From NCBI GenBank assembly GCA_947644195.1, contig CANRZB010000033.1, positions 1-43,998 of the forward strand: a stretch of 43,998 bases of DNA, written 5' to 3'. Both the position numbers and the translations under genes were made by a program. The DNA is from an uncultured Clostridium sp. (lineage in GTDB: Bacteria > Bacillota > Clostridia > Lachnospirales > Lachnospiraceae). Within the stretch, counting starts at the first letter, position 1. Each line of letters opens with the position of its first letter. The notes beneath the pieces are model-generated. The model searched no databases. It saw only the letters and a program-made list of their open reading frames with translations, and was not told the origin of the DNA. Shown one piece after another: positions 18,017 through 25,862 of this stretch.

Positions 18017-19486
18017 CTATTGATCCGCTTCTTTCTCCCACTCTGCTTCGAATGTCTCATAACATGCATCGCTTACCAACAACGTAGTCATGAAATACGG
18101 TTGCCTGTCACGATATTCTTTCATCGTCAAATCACGGCTGCCATGATAAAGAAAACGATCCGCAGATGGAAAAAATTCAAAGCACACAATACATTTTAAG
18201 TCCCCGATATACTCTAATTTTATCTTACTCCGATCCTCTGTCTGACGAAGATTTTTTTGTAAATCTCCCATAAGATCACGATAAACATCCCTTCCATTGA
18301 TGCGAACATCATAACATTGATAAATTAACATCCCATGTTCCTCATCGATTCCAGATAGATCAATTTCTTTTGGTATCCCCATATCCGACGCCTCAGATTT
18401 CCTTCCTATGTTAAAACCAATATTGTCCGCATTATTAATGTATCCATGTAAGCTCCCGGTCCTCTTCCCACTGGCGGCATTGATCACGTCAACCATGTCC
18501 TCATCCATACTATAGTCATTATTTTCCGGTAAACGAATCAAAATGCTACTGTACAAATCTTCTGTTCCATACACTGGCTCATATGGCATCCTATTATCTG
18601 CCTCTCCGCTTTCCAGCTCAGCTTCGCTCGTATCGAATTCAACCGAAATCATAGTGTTACTCACAACAAGAATACAAAAGAAAGTTAACACCGCAACTAG
18701 AATTCCGATATAATTTGCCTTTTGCCCAATCTTCCAGCTACGCACATAACAGGCCACAATACCAGCAGCCACAATGCACACCAGCCAGATCAACACAAAG
18801 ACACTTAGATAGGGAAATAACGCCTTATGCTTTCCCTGCATCCATCGTCCGATCCCTGTCAAAAATTTCGGATGAACCAGAACCCAGTAGCACACCAGGC
18901 ACAATAGTCCTGCATAAAAGACGATATGAAATCGAATCCCAAACCTGGCCTCCAGGGCCCAAAACAAAGCAAAACCGCCATATAACGCCATAGAATATGC
19001 ACTAAATCGTAATAATCCTACCACTAAATACCGGGGATCAAATATAACCGAAACATCTACCCCTGTTTTTCCCTGCAAAAAAAGCCAAAACAATCCACAT
19101 TGCATCACATACAACAAACCAACAAATAGAATATAGAAGAACATCTGGAGATGATCTGCCAGAATTCGTCCCAGATATCTAGTAATGACATTCCCCGGAT
19201 ACATACTAATAGCATCATTACGAAACATCTGATGCGACGGAACCAGAATACACCCAATCCCAATCCAGATAAAGCCACTGTATCCATTGAATACAGAAAA
19301 ATATTCCACTTCTTTCGAGATATAAAATGTCACCGCGGCAAGCACTGTCAAAAATAATACATAAAACGCTGGCGTACTCACCGAACCAATCCCTCTGCTT
19401 TTCTGCTGGATTAAATTAATCTGCAACTGTTGGTGGACATTAGTTAAAAATTCTTTTCTCTTTCTCCTTTGATCATTCTGCTCCAT
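18017..19486 (-). CDS. ABC-2-type transporter permease subunit
   Basis: 489 residues from ATG 19486, with GGAGG six bases upstream. About seven hydrophobic segments occur between residues 35 and 290 (for example FYVLFLTVLAAVTFYI and IGILVAVLTFFCILVV). A hydrophilic domain of about 190 residues at the C-terminus carries acidic stretches (SEAELESGEADNR) and is probably outside the membrane. It follows the ATPase gene, the GntR repressor and the operator in one transcript. This is the layout of YtrA-regulated exporters that answer cell-wall-active compounds. The substrate is unknown. Family assignment is by topology and context, since permeases of this type diverge strongly. Confidence 0.75.
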   Translation of the reverse strand: MEQNDQRRKRKEFLTNVHQQLQINLIQQKSRGIGSVSTPAFYVLFLTVLAAVTFYISKEVEYFSVFNGYSGFIWIGIGCILVPSHQMFRNDAISMYPGNVITRYLGRILADHLQMFFYILFVGLLYVMQCGLFWLFLQGKTGVDVSVIFDPRYLVVGLLRFSAYSMALYGGFALFWALEARFGIRFHIVFYAGLLCLVCYWVLVHPKFLTGIGRWMQGKHKALFPYLSVFVLIWLVCIVAAGIVACYVRSWKIGQKANYIGILVAVLTFFCILVVSNTMISVEFDTSEAELESGEADNRMPYEPVYGTEDLYSSILIRLPENNDYSMDEDMVDVINAASGKRTGSLHGYINNADNIGFNIGRKSEASDMGIPKEIDLSGIDEEHGMLIYQCYDVRINGRDVYRDLMGDLQKNLRQTEDRSKIKLEYIGDLKCIVCFEFFPSADRFLYHGSRDLTMKEYRDRQPYFMTTLLVSDACYETFEAEWEKEADQ

Positions 19487-19602
19487 AAGTATCCTCCATT
19501 CTCCTACACCATTTCTATTCCTGCACCATTTCCTATTTCCATTCATCAGGACAGATCACATCACGCAGATCTTTTCGGCAAAGGCAAAATTTACATTTCC
19601 CT

Positions 19603-20517
19603 CTATTGTTCCCACAGTGTATCCAACTGTTTTTCTCTGCCAGATGCGGTAAAATACACACAGACATCCTCTGGTGAAACAGACTCTATCTCTAATCCTA
19701 ACGATCTTGCCCTCCTCGCCAGATCATTGTCCGCTGGTCCCCGCAAAATCAACGTATCCCCCAGTTCCCCCGATTCCCGGCAGATAATCTGTTCCTTTAG
19801 CTGCCCTTCTGCCAATTCCTGCACGGCTTGCGGGGATCCCTTTACTCGACAAAGCATCTCCCGTACCAGATCCATGTCCTGATAAAACACCAGCTCACCC
19901 TGGTGAATCAAAACCATTTCCGACAGCACACCCTCTAACTCTGCCAGATTGTGGCTGGAAATTAGAAAAGTACGTGGGTGTTCCATATAATCCCGCAGCA
20001 AAATCTCATAAGCCATCTTTCGCTTCTCAATATCAATGCCGATAAACGGCTCATCCATCAAAGTAACCTGACAACGGGTTGCCATGGCACACAGAAAATG
20101 AAACAAACTCTTCATCCCCTGTGACAACTGCTTACAGCTCTTCCGTAAAGGCAGTTCGAACAGATCCGCCATCTTTATTGCAAAATCGCAATCAAAATGC
20201 GGAAATGCAATCTCATAGCACTGCAGGATACTTTTCAGTTTTTCCGTCGGAGAGACTGGCAGATCATGCATGGAATAAATAATTTCACTGCGCACTGCAA
20301 GATCTTTCCAGGGATCCCCATCCAAAATACGAATATTCCCTGCTGTAATTTCTTCCAAACCGACACACATCTTGAAAAACGTCGTTTTTCCACTGCCATT
20401 AGCACCAATTAATCCAATGATCTGGTCCCTGTGTAACTCCAGATCCAAATTGCGGATCGCCTGTTTCCTGCCATATTTCTTCTGTAAATGATTTACCTGA
20501 ATGGAATACTCGCCCAT
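19603..20517 (-). CDS. ABC transporter ATP-binding protein (YtrB-like)
   Basis: 304 residues. The ATPase domain spans about 1-215: Walker A GANGSGKTTF (37-46), signature LSQGMKSL, Walker B VTLMDEPFIGID, and H-loop LISSHN. The signature is LSQGM rather than LSGGQ, which is common in this exporter group. The C-terminal ~85 residues are a regulatory extension usual for ABC-2 exporters. It sits between the GntR-type repressor and the permease, all on the minus strand, and should form the exporter with that permease. Induction by derepression from the palindrome at 21059-21082 is likely. Confidence 0.88.
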   Translation of the reverse strand: MGEYSIQVNHLQKKYGRKQAIRNLDLELHRDQIIGLIGANGSGKTTFFKMCVGLEEITAGNIRILDGDPWKDLAVRSEIIYSMHDLPVSPTEKLKSILQCYEIAFPHFDCDFAIKMADLFELPLRKSCKQLSQGMKSLFHFLCAMATRCQVTLMDEPFIGIDIEKRKMAYEILLRDYMEHPRTFLISSHNLAELEGVLSEMVLIHQGELVFYQDMDLVREMLCRVKGSPQAVQELAEGQLKEQIICRESGELGDTLILRGPADNDLARRARSLGLEIESVSPEDVCVYFTASGREKQLDTLWEQ

Positions 20518-20629
20518 CTCTTTTCTCCTCTCATCACTGTATTATTCTCCTGTGATTCCATGTCAATCTCTGACAGCTATCATCTTCCTCCAACAACATA
20601 AAAACATACAATCTGACTAGCGAATAACA

Positions 20630-21001
20630 TCAACGCCCCTGATACCTCTCCTCCATTTTCTGTATCAATTCCTCCTGTGAAATACCCAGTTTTTTTGCTT
20701 CCTGCACTAATGCCTCGATCATATCAGTCAAGGTTTCCTGCGTTTTTCGCTGTTTAATCAGCTCCACCGCATCTTCTCGGATTGTCATTGCCTGCCCGCG
20801 TACCTTTTCCAACACGCCTCTCTCCACCAGCAGCCGTATCCCCTTCGCCGCAGTCGCCGGATTGATATGCAGTTCCCTGGCAATCACCACCTGGGAATAA
20901 CAATGATCCCCCGCTGCCAGTCTTCCCGATAAAATATCATCTTCAATTCCATTCGCAATCTGTATATATATGGGTACGACGTTATTAAAATCAATTTTCA
21001 C
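20630..21001 (-). CDS. GntR-family transcriptional repressor, YtrA subfamily
   Basis: 123 residues from GTG 21001, with GGGAGG seven bases upstream. A longer reading to 21058 would run into the operator and has no ribosome site. Residues 1-75 are a winged helix (PIYIQIANGIEDDILSG, SQVVIARELHINPATAAKGIRLLVERGVLEKVRG). The short ~45-residue helical tail, without a large ligand-binding domain, defines the YtrA subfamily. Such proteins repress linked ABC exporters until envelope stress or antibiotics are sensed. The gene is the first of the operon with the ATPase and permease, and its promoter contains a perfect palindrome, so autoregulation is expected. Confidence 0.9.
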   Translation of the reverse strand: MKIDFNNVVPIYIQIANGIEDDILSGRLAAGDHCYSQVVIARELHINPATAAKGIRLLVERGVLEKVRGQAMTIREDAVELIKQRKTQETLTDMIEALVQEAKKLGISQEELIQKMEERYQGR

Positions 21002-21058
21002 GCATCCACCTCCCGGCAAGGTCTCTGAAACATTCCTTCCGCTTTCCCATTCCACCAT

Positions 21059-21082
21059 ACCACATTACTTGTGTAATGTGGT
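21059..21082. promoter_or_regulatory. GntR operator palindrome
   Basis: ACCACATTAC-TTGT-GTAATGTGGT is a perfect 10-bp inverted repeat with a 4-base spacer. It lies immediately downstream of the -10 box, covering the probable transcription start of the GntR-ABC operon. A bound repressor would block polymerase. Confidence 0.85.
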
Positions 21083-21085
21083 TAT

Positions 21086-21114
21086 AACATAACACGCCTC
21101 ATTCCCTCTGTCAA
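21086..21114 (-). promoter_or_regulatory. promoter of the GntR-ABC operon
   Basis: On the minus strand a perfect TTGACA (21109-21114), a 17-bp spacer and TATGTT (21086-21091) sit just before the operator palindrome. This is the strongest -35 box noticed in the window. Confidence 0.8.
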
Positions 21115-21130
21115 GAATTAATTTGCCCGT

Positions 21131-21742
21131 TTATCTCTGTAAGATCCGATATTTAGTTTTAAATCGCATGAGTTTTCCCCGCATGGGATTCCATAGAAAG
21201 AATAAAAAGACTACCGTAGAAACCGCATGTACCAAATCAAAGGGCAGGCCAGACAGTTCAATCATCCAAAACCCCTTGAAATTCATCGTCTGATTCATCA
21301 TCAGATACGAAGCAAAATTAACAATTGGCCCATACAGACCAACCACCGCTAGAAAACTGACAATAGAAGCCAGCCACTTCCGGTCCGTGTGCAGGTACCC
21401 GCCGATCAGACCAACGATCCCCATTCCCAGCATCTGAAAAGGGGTCCAAGGACCCTGCCCAAAAACAAAATTCGATAAAAATGCGGACAAAACGCCTACC
21501 AACATCCCCGAAAGAGGGCCAAAAACAGAACCAGAGATAAAAACCAGAGCGGTCATAGGTTTGCACTGAGGCGACCAAAAAAAAGCAAATCTGGAGATTA
21601 CGGCAATTCCGCTGAGCGAAACCAGAACCACAACTTCTTTCGCCTGCAGTTTTCTCCCACACCAGGCCAGGAGTGTCCAAATACCCAGCAATATAACGCA
21701 AACGGCCGCCAGATAGTAATGATCCATGAGAAAATTTTTCAC
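21131..21742 (-). CDS. ECF transporter S component, probably for cobalamin or another corrinoid
   Basis: 203 residues with six hydrophobic segments. The stretch KPMTALVFISGSVFGPLSGML…AFLSNFVFGQGPWTPFQMLGMG resembles the substrate-binding subunits annotated as cobalt/cobalamin ECF S components. The GTG start overlaps the EcfA stop codon (GTGA), so translation is coupled. It ends an operon of DUF4430 surface protein, EcfT, fused EcfA and S. S components capture the vitamin in the membrane and tumble to release it inside when the ATPases act. Corrinoid as substrate is inferred mainly from the transcobalamin-like partner; another vitamin cannot be excluded. Confidence 0.8.
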   Translation of the reverse strand: MKNFLMDHYYLAAVCVILLGIWTLLAWCGRKLQAKEVVVLVSLSGIAVISRFAFFWSPQCKPMTALVFISGSVFGPLSGMLVGVLSAFLSNFVFGQGPWTPFQMLGMGIVGLIGGYLHTDRKWLASIVSFLAVVGLYGPIVNFASYLMMNQTMNFKGFWMIELSGLPFDLVHAVSTVVFLFFLWNPMRGKLMRFKTKYRILQR

Positions 21743-23133
21743 ACCAGTTCCTCCTTTGATATGAAGCGTGGATTAAGACGACTGATATAAGGCTTATAAA
21801 AAACATTCTGCTGGAACACCTGATGCGGCTCTCCCATAGATGCCACATTGCCATAAAACAGAAATACCACATAATTCGCAAGATCTCCCACCAGTTCCAA
21901 ATCATGGGTAATCAAAATAATGGTCTGTCTACGCGCATAGTCCCGAAGCAGCTTTTCCATTGCTTTCTTCCAGCGGTAATCCACTCCCTTGGTCGGCTCA
22001 TCCAGAATCAGGTAATCCGCACCCTTGAGTAGAAACTTGCAGACAGCAACCACATGCTGCTCCCCACCAGACAAATCTAATGGGTGCCTGTCCAGAAGAT
22101 CCCCACATAATGTTTCCATCTCCGGTGGAATATCGGCTTCCATATCCAACTCCTGACGTACCGTTTCTTTCGTAAAAATTGTCAGGACATCCTGCGGCAT
22201 CATAACCAGGTTCGGCAGTCTCTTTTTCCCAAAATATCCTGCCAGCACCTTACCCAACGTAGATTTTCCCGCACCATTTGGTCCAATCCAGGCATTGATC
22301 CCCTCATGGATTTCTAATGTCCGAACAGCCAGCACCGCTTGTCCTTCATAATCTCCCCGAAGATCCCGCAATGTCTGCACCACTTTGGTCTCTCTGGCAG
22401 GAGGGAACACCTCATTTGCAGCAATCTCTTCTTCGGTAAATCCCCCGCCATACCGTTTAATCTTTTCCCGTTCCGGCAGGCTGTTTTCGTGTTCCTCCGC
22501 CACAATGGTTCCCCGCTGTAAGGTAACAATATCGTCGGCATAATCATAGATATATTCCGTATCATGTGCCGCTACAATAAAACGGATTTCCGATTCCCTG
22601 CGAAGACGTATGACCAATTCCCAAAAATTCCTGGCCGCAATCGGATCCAACATGGAAGTCGGTTCATCCATAATGATAACTTGCGGCGTCATACATAAAA
22701 CGGAGGCGAGTAACAGCTTCTGTTTTTCTCCCTCGGACAATTCCGTCACTCGTTTCATGAACCAGCTCTCCATCCCAAGATACGTGCTGATCTCCGCCAC
22801 CCGGTTCCGCATCACGGTAGTCGGCGTTCCCAGTGATTCCAGGCCAAATGCCAGCTCGTGCCAAACGGTATCGCATACAATCTGGTTGTCCGGGTGCTGG
22901 GATACAAAACCAATGATTCCCGGTTTGAGAGAAGCGATATCCTGTCCCTGAAACTGTACCGATCCTTCCCGCTCCCCGACAACCGATATTCCCGGCACCA
23001 TCTCGCGCAGCAGCGTAGATTTCCCGGATCCACTATCACCCACAATCAGCGTAATCCCACTACCAATCTGCAGAGACACATCGTGTAGAATTTCCCTTCC
23101 GGATATTGTTTTTTTCCTGATATCGATCTTCAT
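21739..23133 (-). CDS. ECF transporter ATPase, both halves fused (EcfA-EcfA')
   Basis: 464 residues holding two complete ATPase domains. Domain 1 (about 1-235) has Walker A GDSGSGKST, signature LSEGEKQK and Walker B VIIMDEPTSMLD. Domain 2 (about 255-440) has GPNGAGKST, LSGGEQHV and YLILDEPTKGVD. ECF transporters usually use two separate ATPase proteins, but fused forms are known. The start ATG 23133 has GGAGGAAAAAA before it and lies 74 bases inside the end of the EcfT gene. It powers the S component encoded next, in the cytoplasm at the membrane. Confidence 0.9.
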   Translation of the reverse strand: MKIDIRKKTISGREILHDVSLQIGSGITLIVGDSGSGKSTLLREMVPGISVVGEREGSVQFQGQDIASLKPGIIGFVSQHPDNQIVCDTVWHELAFGLESLGTPTTVMRNRVAEISTYLGMESWFMKRVTELSEGEKQKLLLASVLCMTPQVIIMDEPTSMLDPIAARNFWELVIRLRRESEIRFIVAAHDTEYIYDYADDIVTLQRGTIVAEEHENSLPEREKIKRYGGGFTEEEIAANEVFPPARETKVVQTLRDLRGDYEGQAVLAVRTLEIHEGINAWIGPNGAGKSTLGKVLAGYFGKKRLPNLVMMPQDVLTIFTKETVRQELDMEADIPPEMETLCGDLLDRHPLDLSGGEQHVVAVCKFLLKGADYLILDEPTKGVDYRWKKAMEKLLRDYARRQTIILITHDLELVGDLANYVVFLFYGNVASMGEPHQVFQQNVFYKPYISRLNPRFISKEELV

Positions 23134-23923
23134 TTTTTTCCTCCGTCAAAACATAACCCAGAAATCCCACGGTACAAACTGACCACCAAAGACTGTTTCC
23201 AACCTGAAGATACGGGGAAATCATCGTAAATGGTTGTCCCCATTCCCACAGTAACACAAAAAGAAACAGGGCGGCACATTCCACCAAATCCTGTCCCAAA
23301 AAGCGTACAGGTGCATAACTGGTTCTTCTTCCACTCTGATACCCTCTTGCAATCATGGAATCCGAAAGCTCCAATCCATTTTCGAGTGCCCAATTTACCA
23401 TAATCGAAACCGTGCGGATTGCCTGAAAAAAACGTTCCCATACCTGTTCACTGCGGCTCTCACATTTCTGATAACGATAGATTTCCTGAATTTTATTGCG
23501 ATAACGTTCCAGATTTCGAATGGCCATAGAAATAAGAATTGCCAAAGAGGGCGACAGACACCCGGTCACTACCACGATCTTGTCCGCTGTCATTCTATGG
23601 CTGAAAATAGCAGAGACATGAATCAATAAAACGATTTGGAGACCAAGAATCCCCCCGTATACGATAGATTCCAGCGTAACCACATTGTCATTCAGATAAA
23701 AGAGAGCGGTCTCTCCCCGGTGGTTTGTCAGAAGATTGACCAACACCGTAACACCAATGATCATGACATCCATTGGAATCTGTTTCCAAAATTTCCTGCC
23801 CCGAATACCACATACCGTAACCAGACAGAGCAAAAGAATCATAGGATGATGCGTGGTTGCAAGCAAGATTAACCAAATGATATATTTGAGAAATTCTGTC
23901 AGAGGATGTTTCCTCATAATCAT
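23060..23923 (-). CDS. ecfT: ECF transporter transmembrane coupling protein EcfT
   Basis: 287 residues from ATG 23923 (GGAGG nine bases upstream). There are several hydrophobic segments. The coupling-helix region has Ala-Arg-Gly type motifs (SDSMIARGYQSGRR, and before it SMAIRNLERYRNK), the hallmark of EcfT/CbiQ proteins that grip the two ATPase domains. The C-terminus runs 74 bases into the ATPase gene and ends in an unremarkable basic tail, which may be a late extension. It follows the DUF4430 surface protein gene after about 70 bases. Together with EcfA and the S component it should form a complete group-I-like ECF importer. Confidence 0.85.
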   Translation of the reverse strand: MIMRKHPLTEFLKYIIWLILLATTHHPMILLLCLVTVCGIRGRKFWKQIPMDVMIIGVTVLVNLLTNHRGETALFYLNDNVVTLESIVYGGILGLQIVLLIHVSAIFSHRMTADKIVVVTGCLSPSLAILISMAIRNLERYRNKIQEIYRYQKCESRSEQVWERFFQAIRTVSIMVNWALENGLELSDSMIARGYQSGRRTSYAPVRFLGQDLVECAALFLFVLLWEWGQPFTMISPYLQVGNSLWWSVCTVGFLGYVLTEEKNEDRYQEKNNIRKGNSTRCVSADW

Positions 23924-23993
23924 CACTTCCATCCTCCTTAAACACCAATACACTGTTAGTCCACCCATTCCACATGAGCTATACCGTTTCCAC

Positions 23994-25049
23994 CTAACGC
24001 TTTACGATTCCATCCAAATCCGATCCAAAACCTGCACAGGAATAACGCCATCGCAGGTATTCACCCTCCGCCATCACGTAACGGGAAGAAGAATAATTGG
24101 GAATCCAGCCGTCCACCTCATAGACCCAACCGGAGGTAGCCCCGCAGTCAAATTCTCCAATATGATGGATCCCCTCCATATAGACAGAGCCATAGAACTG
24201 CGTATAGGTGGACTGCACAGAAATCCCCCGGGCTTTACACTCCCTGGACATCACATCCCATGCAGTTTCTCCCTCATAACACAAAACCCTGGTTTTGGGC
24301 AGAATCCAACCATCTTCCGGCACATATTTCTCTAGTCCCTGTTTCAGATCACTTTTATGATCCAAAATTGTCTTTACGTCAATACTGAGATAGACATAAA
24401 ATCGCTTTTTCCCGTTGACAGACTGATCCCCTGGATTGATCGGCTCCGGCTTTCCCGCAGGCACCGGATCGGTATGATAGCGGTCCGGCTTTGTACCACT
24501 TCCATCCGAAACTTTCCTCCCGGAGGAAACCGTTCCTGAGGACTGTTTCTGACCAGAACCTTGTTTTTCCTTGGTAGACTTACCACTCTTCCCGGAAGAC
24601 TTCTGCTTTCCCGTAGAAGACTTACCACTCTTCCCGGAAGACTTCTGCTTTCCTGTCGATGCCTTACCATTCTCCCCGGAAGACTTTTGCTTTCCTGTCG
24701 ATGCCTTACCATTCTCCCCGGTGGAATTCTGCTTGCTTGCAGAGGAATCATTTTGTGCCTCCCCTGTTGTCCCATTCTGTCCCAATCCATCCGTCTGAGT
24801 CGCAGACGACGAAGATTCCACCGTGGGATCCGTCTGAGGCATATCACCTGGCAGATTATTTACCTGCTCCTGCTCATTTTTCTCCGAATCCGGGGATGTA
24901 GTTACCCCGATCCCCGCCAATTCCTGTGCCTCCCGTCTTACCTCCTGCACAGAGCGAATACGGATTCCTCCGATGGCGCTACATAAAAACACGACAAACA
25001 GGAGAGCCGTAATGATATGTTTTATGTTCCGTCTGATAAAGCGCTTCAT
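23994..25049 (-). CDS. surface-anchored DUF4430 (transcobalamin-like) binding protein
   Basis: 351 residues. The N-terminus has a membrane/signal segment (KHIITALLFVVFLCSAIGG, residues 10-28). Residues about 55-215 are a low-complexity Ser/Gly/Lys linker, including four 14-residue repeats (SSGKSGKSSTGKQK type), suited to crossing the cell wall. The C-terminal ~130 residues are a DUF4430 domain: YLSIDVKTIL, TAWDVMSRECKARGI, GWVYEVDGWIPNYSSSRYVM and EGEYLRWRYSCAG. DUF4430 matches the C-terminal domain of transcobalamin and intrinsic factor, which bind cobalamin. As the first gene of an ECF operon it probably hands corrinoid to the S component. AGGAG precedes the start. No cobalamin riboswitch fits in the 115-bp gap upstream. 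Confidence 0.82.
   Translation of the reverse strand: MKRFIRRNIKHIITALLFVVFLCSAIGGIRIRSVQEVRREAQELAGIGVTTSPDSEKNEQEQVNNLPGDMPQTDPTVESSSSATQTDGLGQNGTTGEAQNDSSASKQNSTGENGKASTGKQKSSGENGKASTGKQKSSGKSGKSSTGKQKSSGKSGKSTKEKQGSGQKQSSGTVSSGRKVSDGSGTKPDRYHTDPVPAGKPEPINPGDQSVNGKKRFYVYLSIDVKTILDHKSDLKQGLEKYVPEDGWILPKTRVLCYEGETAWDVMSRECKARGISVQSTYTQFYGSVYMEGIHHIGEFDCGATSGWVYEVDGWIPNYSSSRYVMAEGEYLRWRYSCAGFGSDLDGIVKR
24577..24744 (-). repeat. four tandem 42-bp repeats in the DUF4430 linker
   Basis: Units start at 24577, 24619, 24661 and 24703. The first three differ at few positions and the fourth is more diverged. Each encodes a 14-residue Ser/Gly/Lys segment. Such in-frame repeats vary in number easily and would change only the length of the wall-spanning linker. 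Confidence 0.9.
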
Positions 25050-25164
25050 TGTCTTCTCTCCTGTTTCTCTGATTCATCTGGAATCTCATTTCCTTATGAT
25101 TCTGCATCTGTTCCAAACTTACTTCTTCTGTTTCCAATGATTCCAGCGAAATCAACTTGCCAGA

Positions 25165-25851
25165 TCAAATTCGAAAACCATAAATATTTTTTCGAATATC
25201 CAACATTTCCATGTCTGTTTCGGATATAACATCGGCACAATGTTTCAGTTTCCTTTCCATCTCCAATAGAACTTGCTCATCCAAATCATCCTTCTTATAC
25301 CGAAGCTGATGATCCAGACTGGCCCAGTAATCCATAGCGATGGTACGAATCTGCACCTCCACCCGCATGGGGCGCATACGGTCCGCAAAAAATACAGGAA
25401 CCTCAATAATCAGGTGCAGACTACGATATCCATTTGATTTTGGTTTTTCAATATAATCCTTCAGTTTAACGAGGGTAATGTCCGTCTGCGAAGTCAGCAT
25501 TTCCGTGATCGTATAGATATCGTCAATAAACGAACAAATCACACGGACGCCAGCTACGTCATTCAAATGCTCCTGGATTGACTCAATGCAGACCGGAACC
25601 CCCCGTTTCTTCAATTTTTTAGCGATGCTGACGGGAGATTTGATTCTGGATTTAATGCTGTGAATCGGATTCCTCTGGTATCTCGCTTTTAAATCATCGT
25701 TTAGTATCTCTAACTTCGTCGTGACCTCTCTAATCCCACAAGAATACATCATCATAATTTGATTAAACCGGGCTTCCCTCTCCAAAACACCCTTATCGTC
25801 TTCGTCCAACAATCGCGCTAAATAATAGTTTTCTTCTGTACGACTGTTCAT
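25165..25851 (-). CDS. small alarmone synthetase, (p)ppGpp synthetase without hydrolase domain
   Basis: 228 residues, the size of RelQ/RelP-type small synthetases. The synthetase fold is clear: RIKSPVSIAKKLKKRG (ATP site), DVAGVRVICSFIDDIYTI, KPKSNGYRSLHLIIEVP (GTP site), and EVQIRTIAMDYWASLDHQLRYK. There is no HD hydrolase, TGS or ACT domain. It transfers pyrophosphate from ATP to GTP or GDP to make the stringent-response signal in the cytoplasm. RelQ versus RelP cannot be decided firmly; helical ends on both sides favour the tetrameric RelQ form. It starts 11 bases after the stop of the FtsH-HAD gene and may share its transcript. Confidence 0.9.
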   Translation of the reverse strand: MNSRTEENYYLARLLDEDDKGVLEREARFNQIMMMYSCGIREVTTKLEILNDDLKARYQRNPIHSIKSRIKSPVSIAKKLKKRGVPVCIESIQEHLNDVAGVRVICSFIDDIYTITEMLTSQTDITLVKLKDYIEKPKSNGYRSLHLIIEVPVFFADRMRPMRVEVQIRTIAMDYWASLDHQLRYKKDDLDEQVLLEMERKLKHCADVISETDMEMLDIRKNIYGFRI

Positions 25852-25862
25852 TGCTATTCCCC

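Noticed and set aside
24561-24986. Plus-strand open frame with repeated LPGRLLLS motif
   Set aside because: It is the reverse complement of the 42-bp linker repeats of the DUF4430 gene, so its repetitive look is derived.
25050-25164. Cobalamin riboswitch before the DUF4430-ECF operon
   Set aside because: Only 115 bp separate the operon from the alarmone synthetase gene, too short for the class, and I see no B12-box-like sequence.
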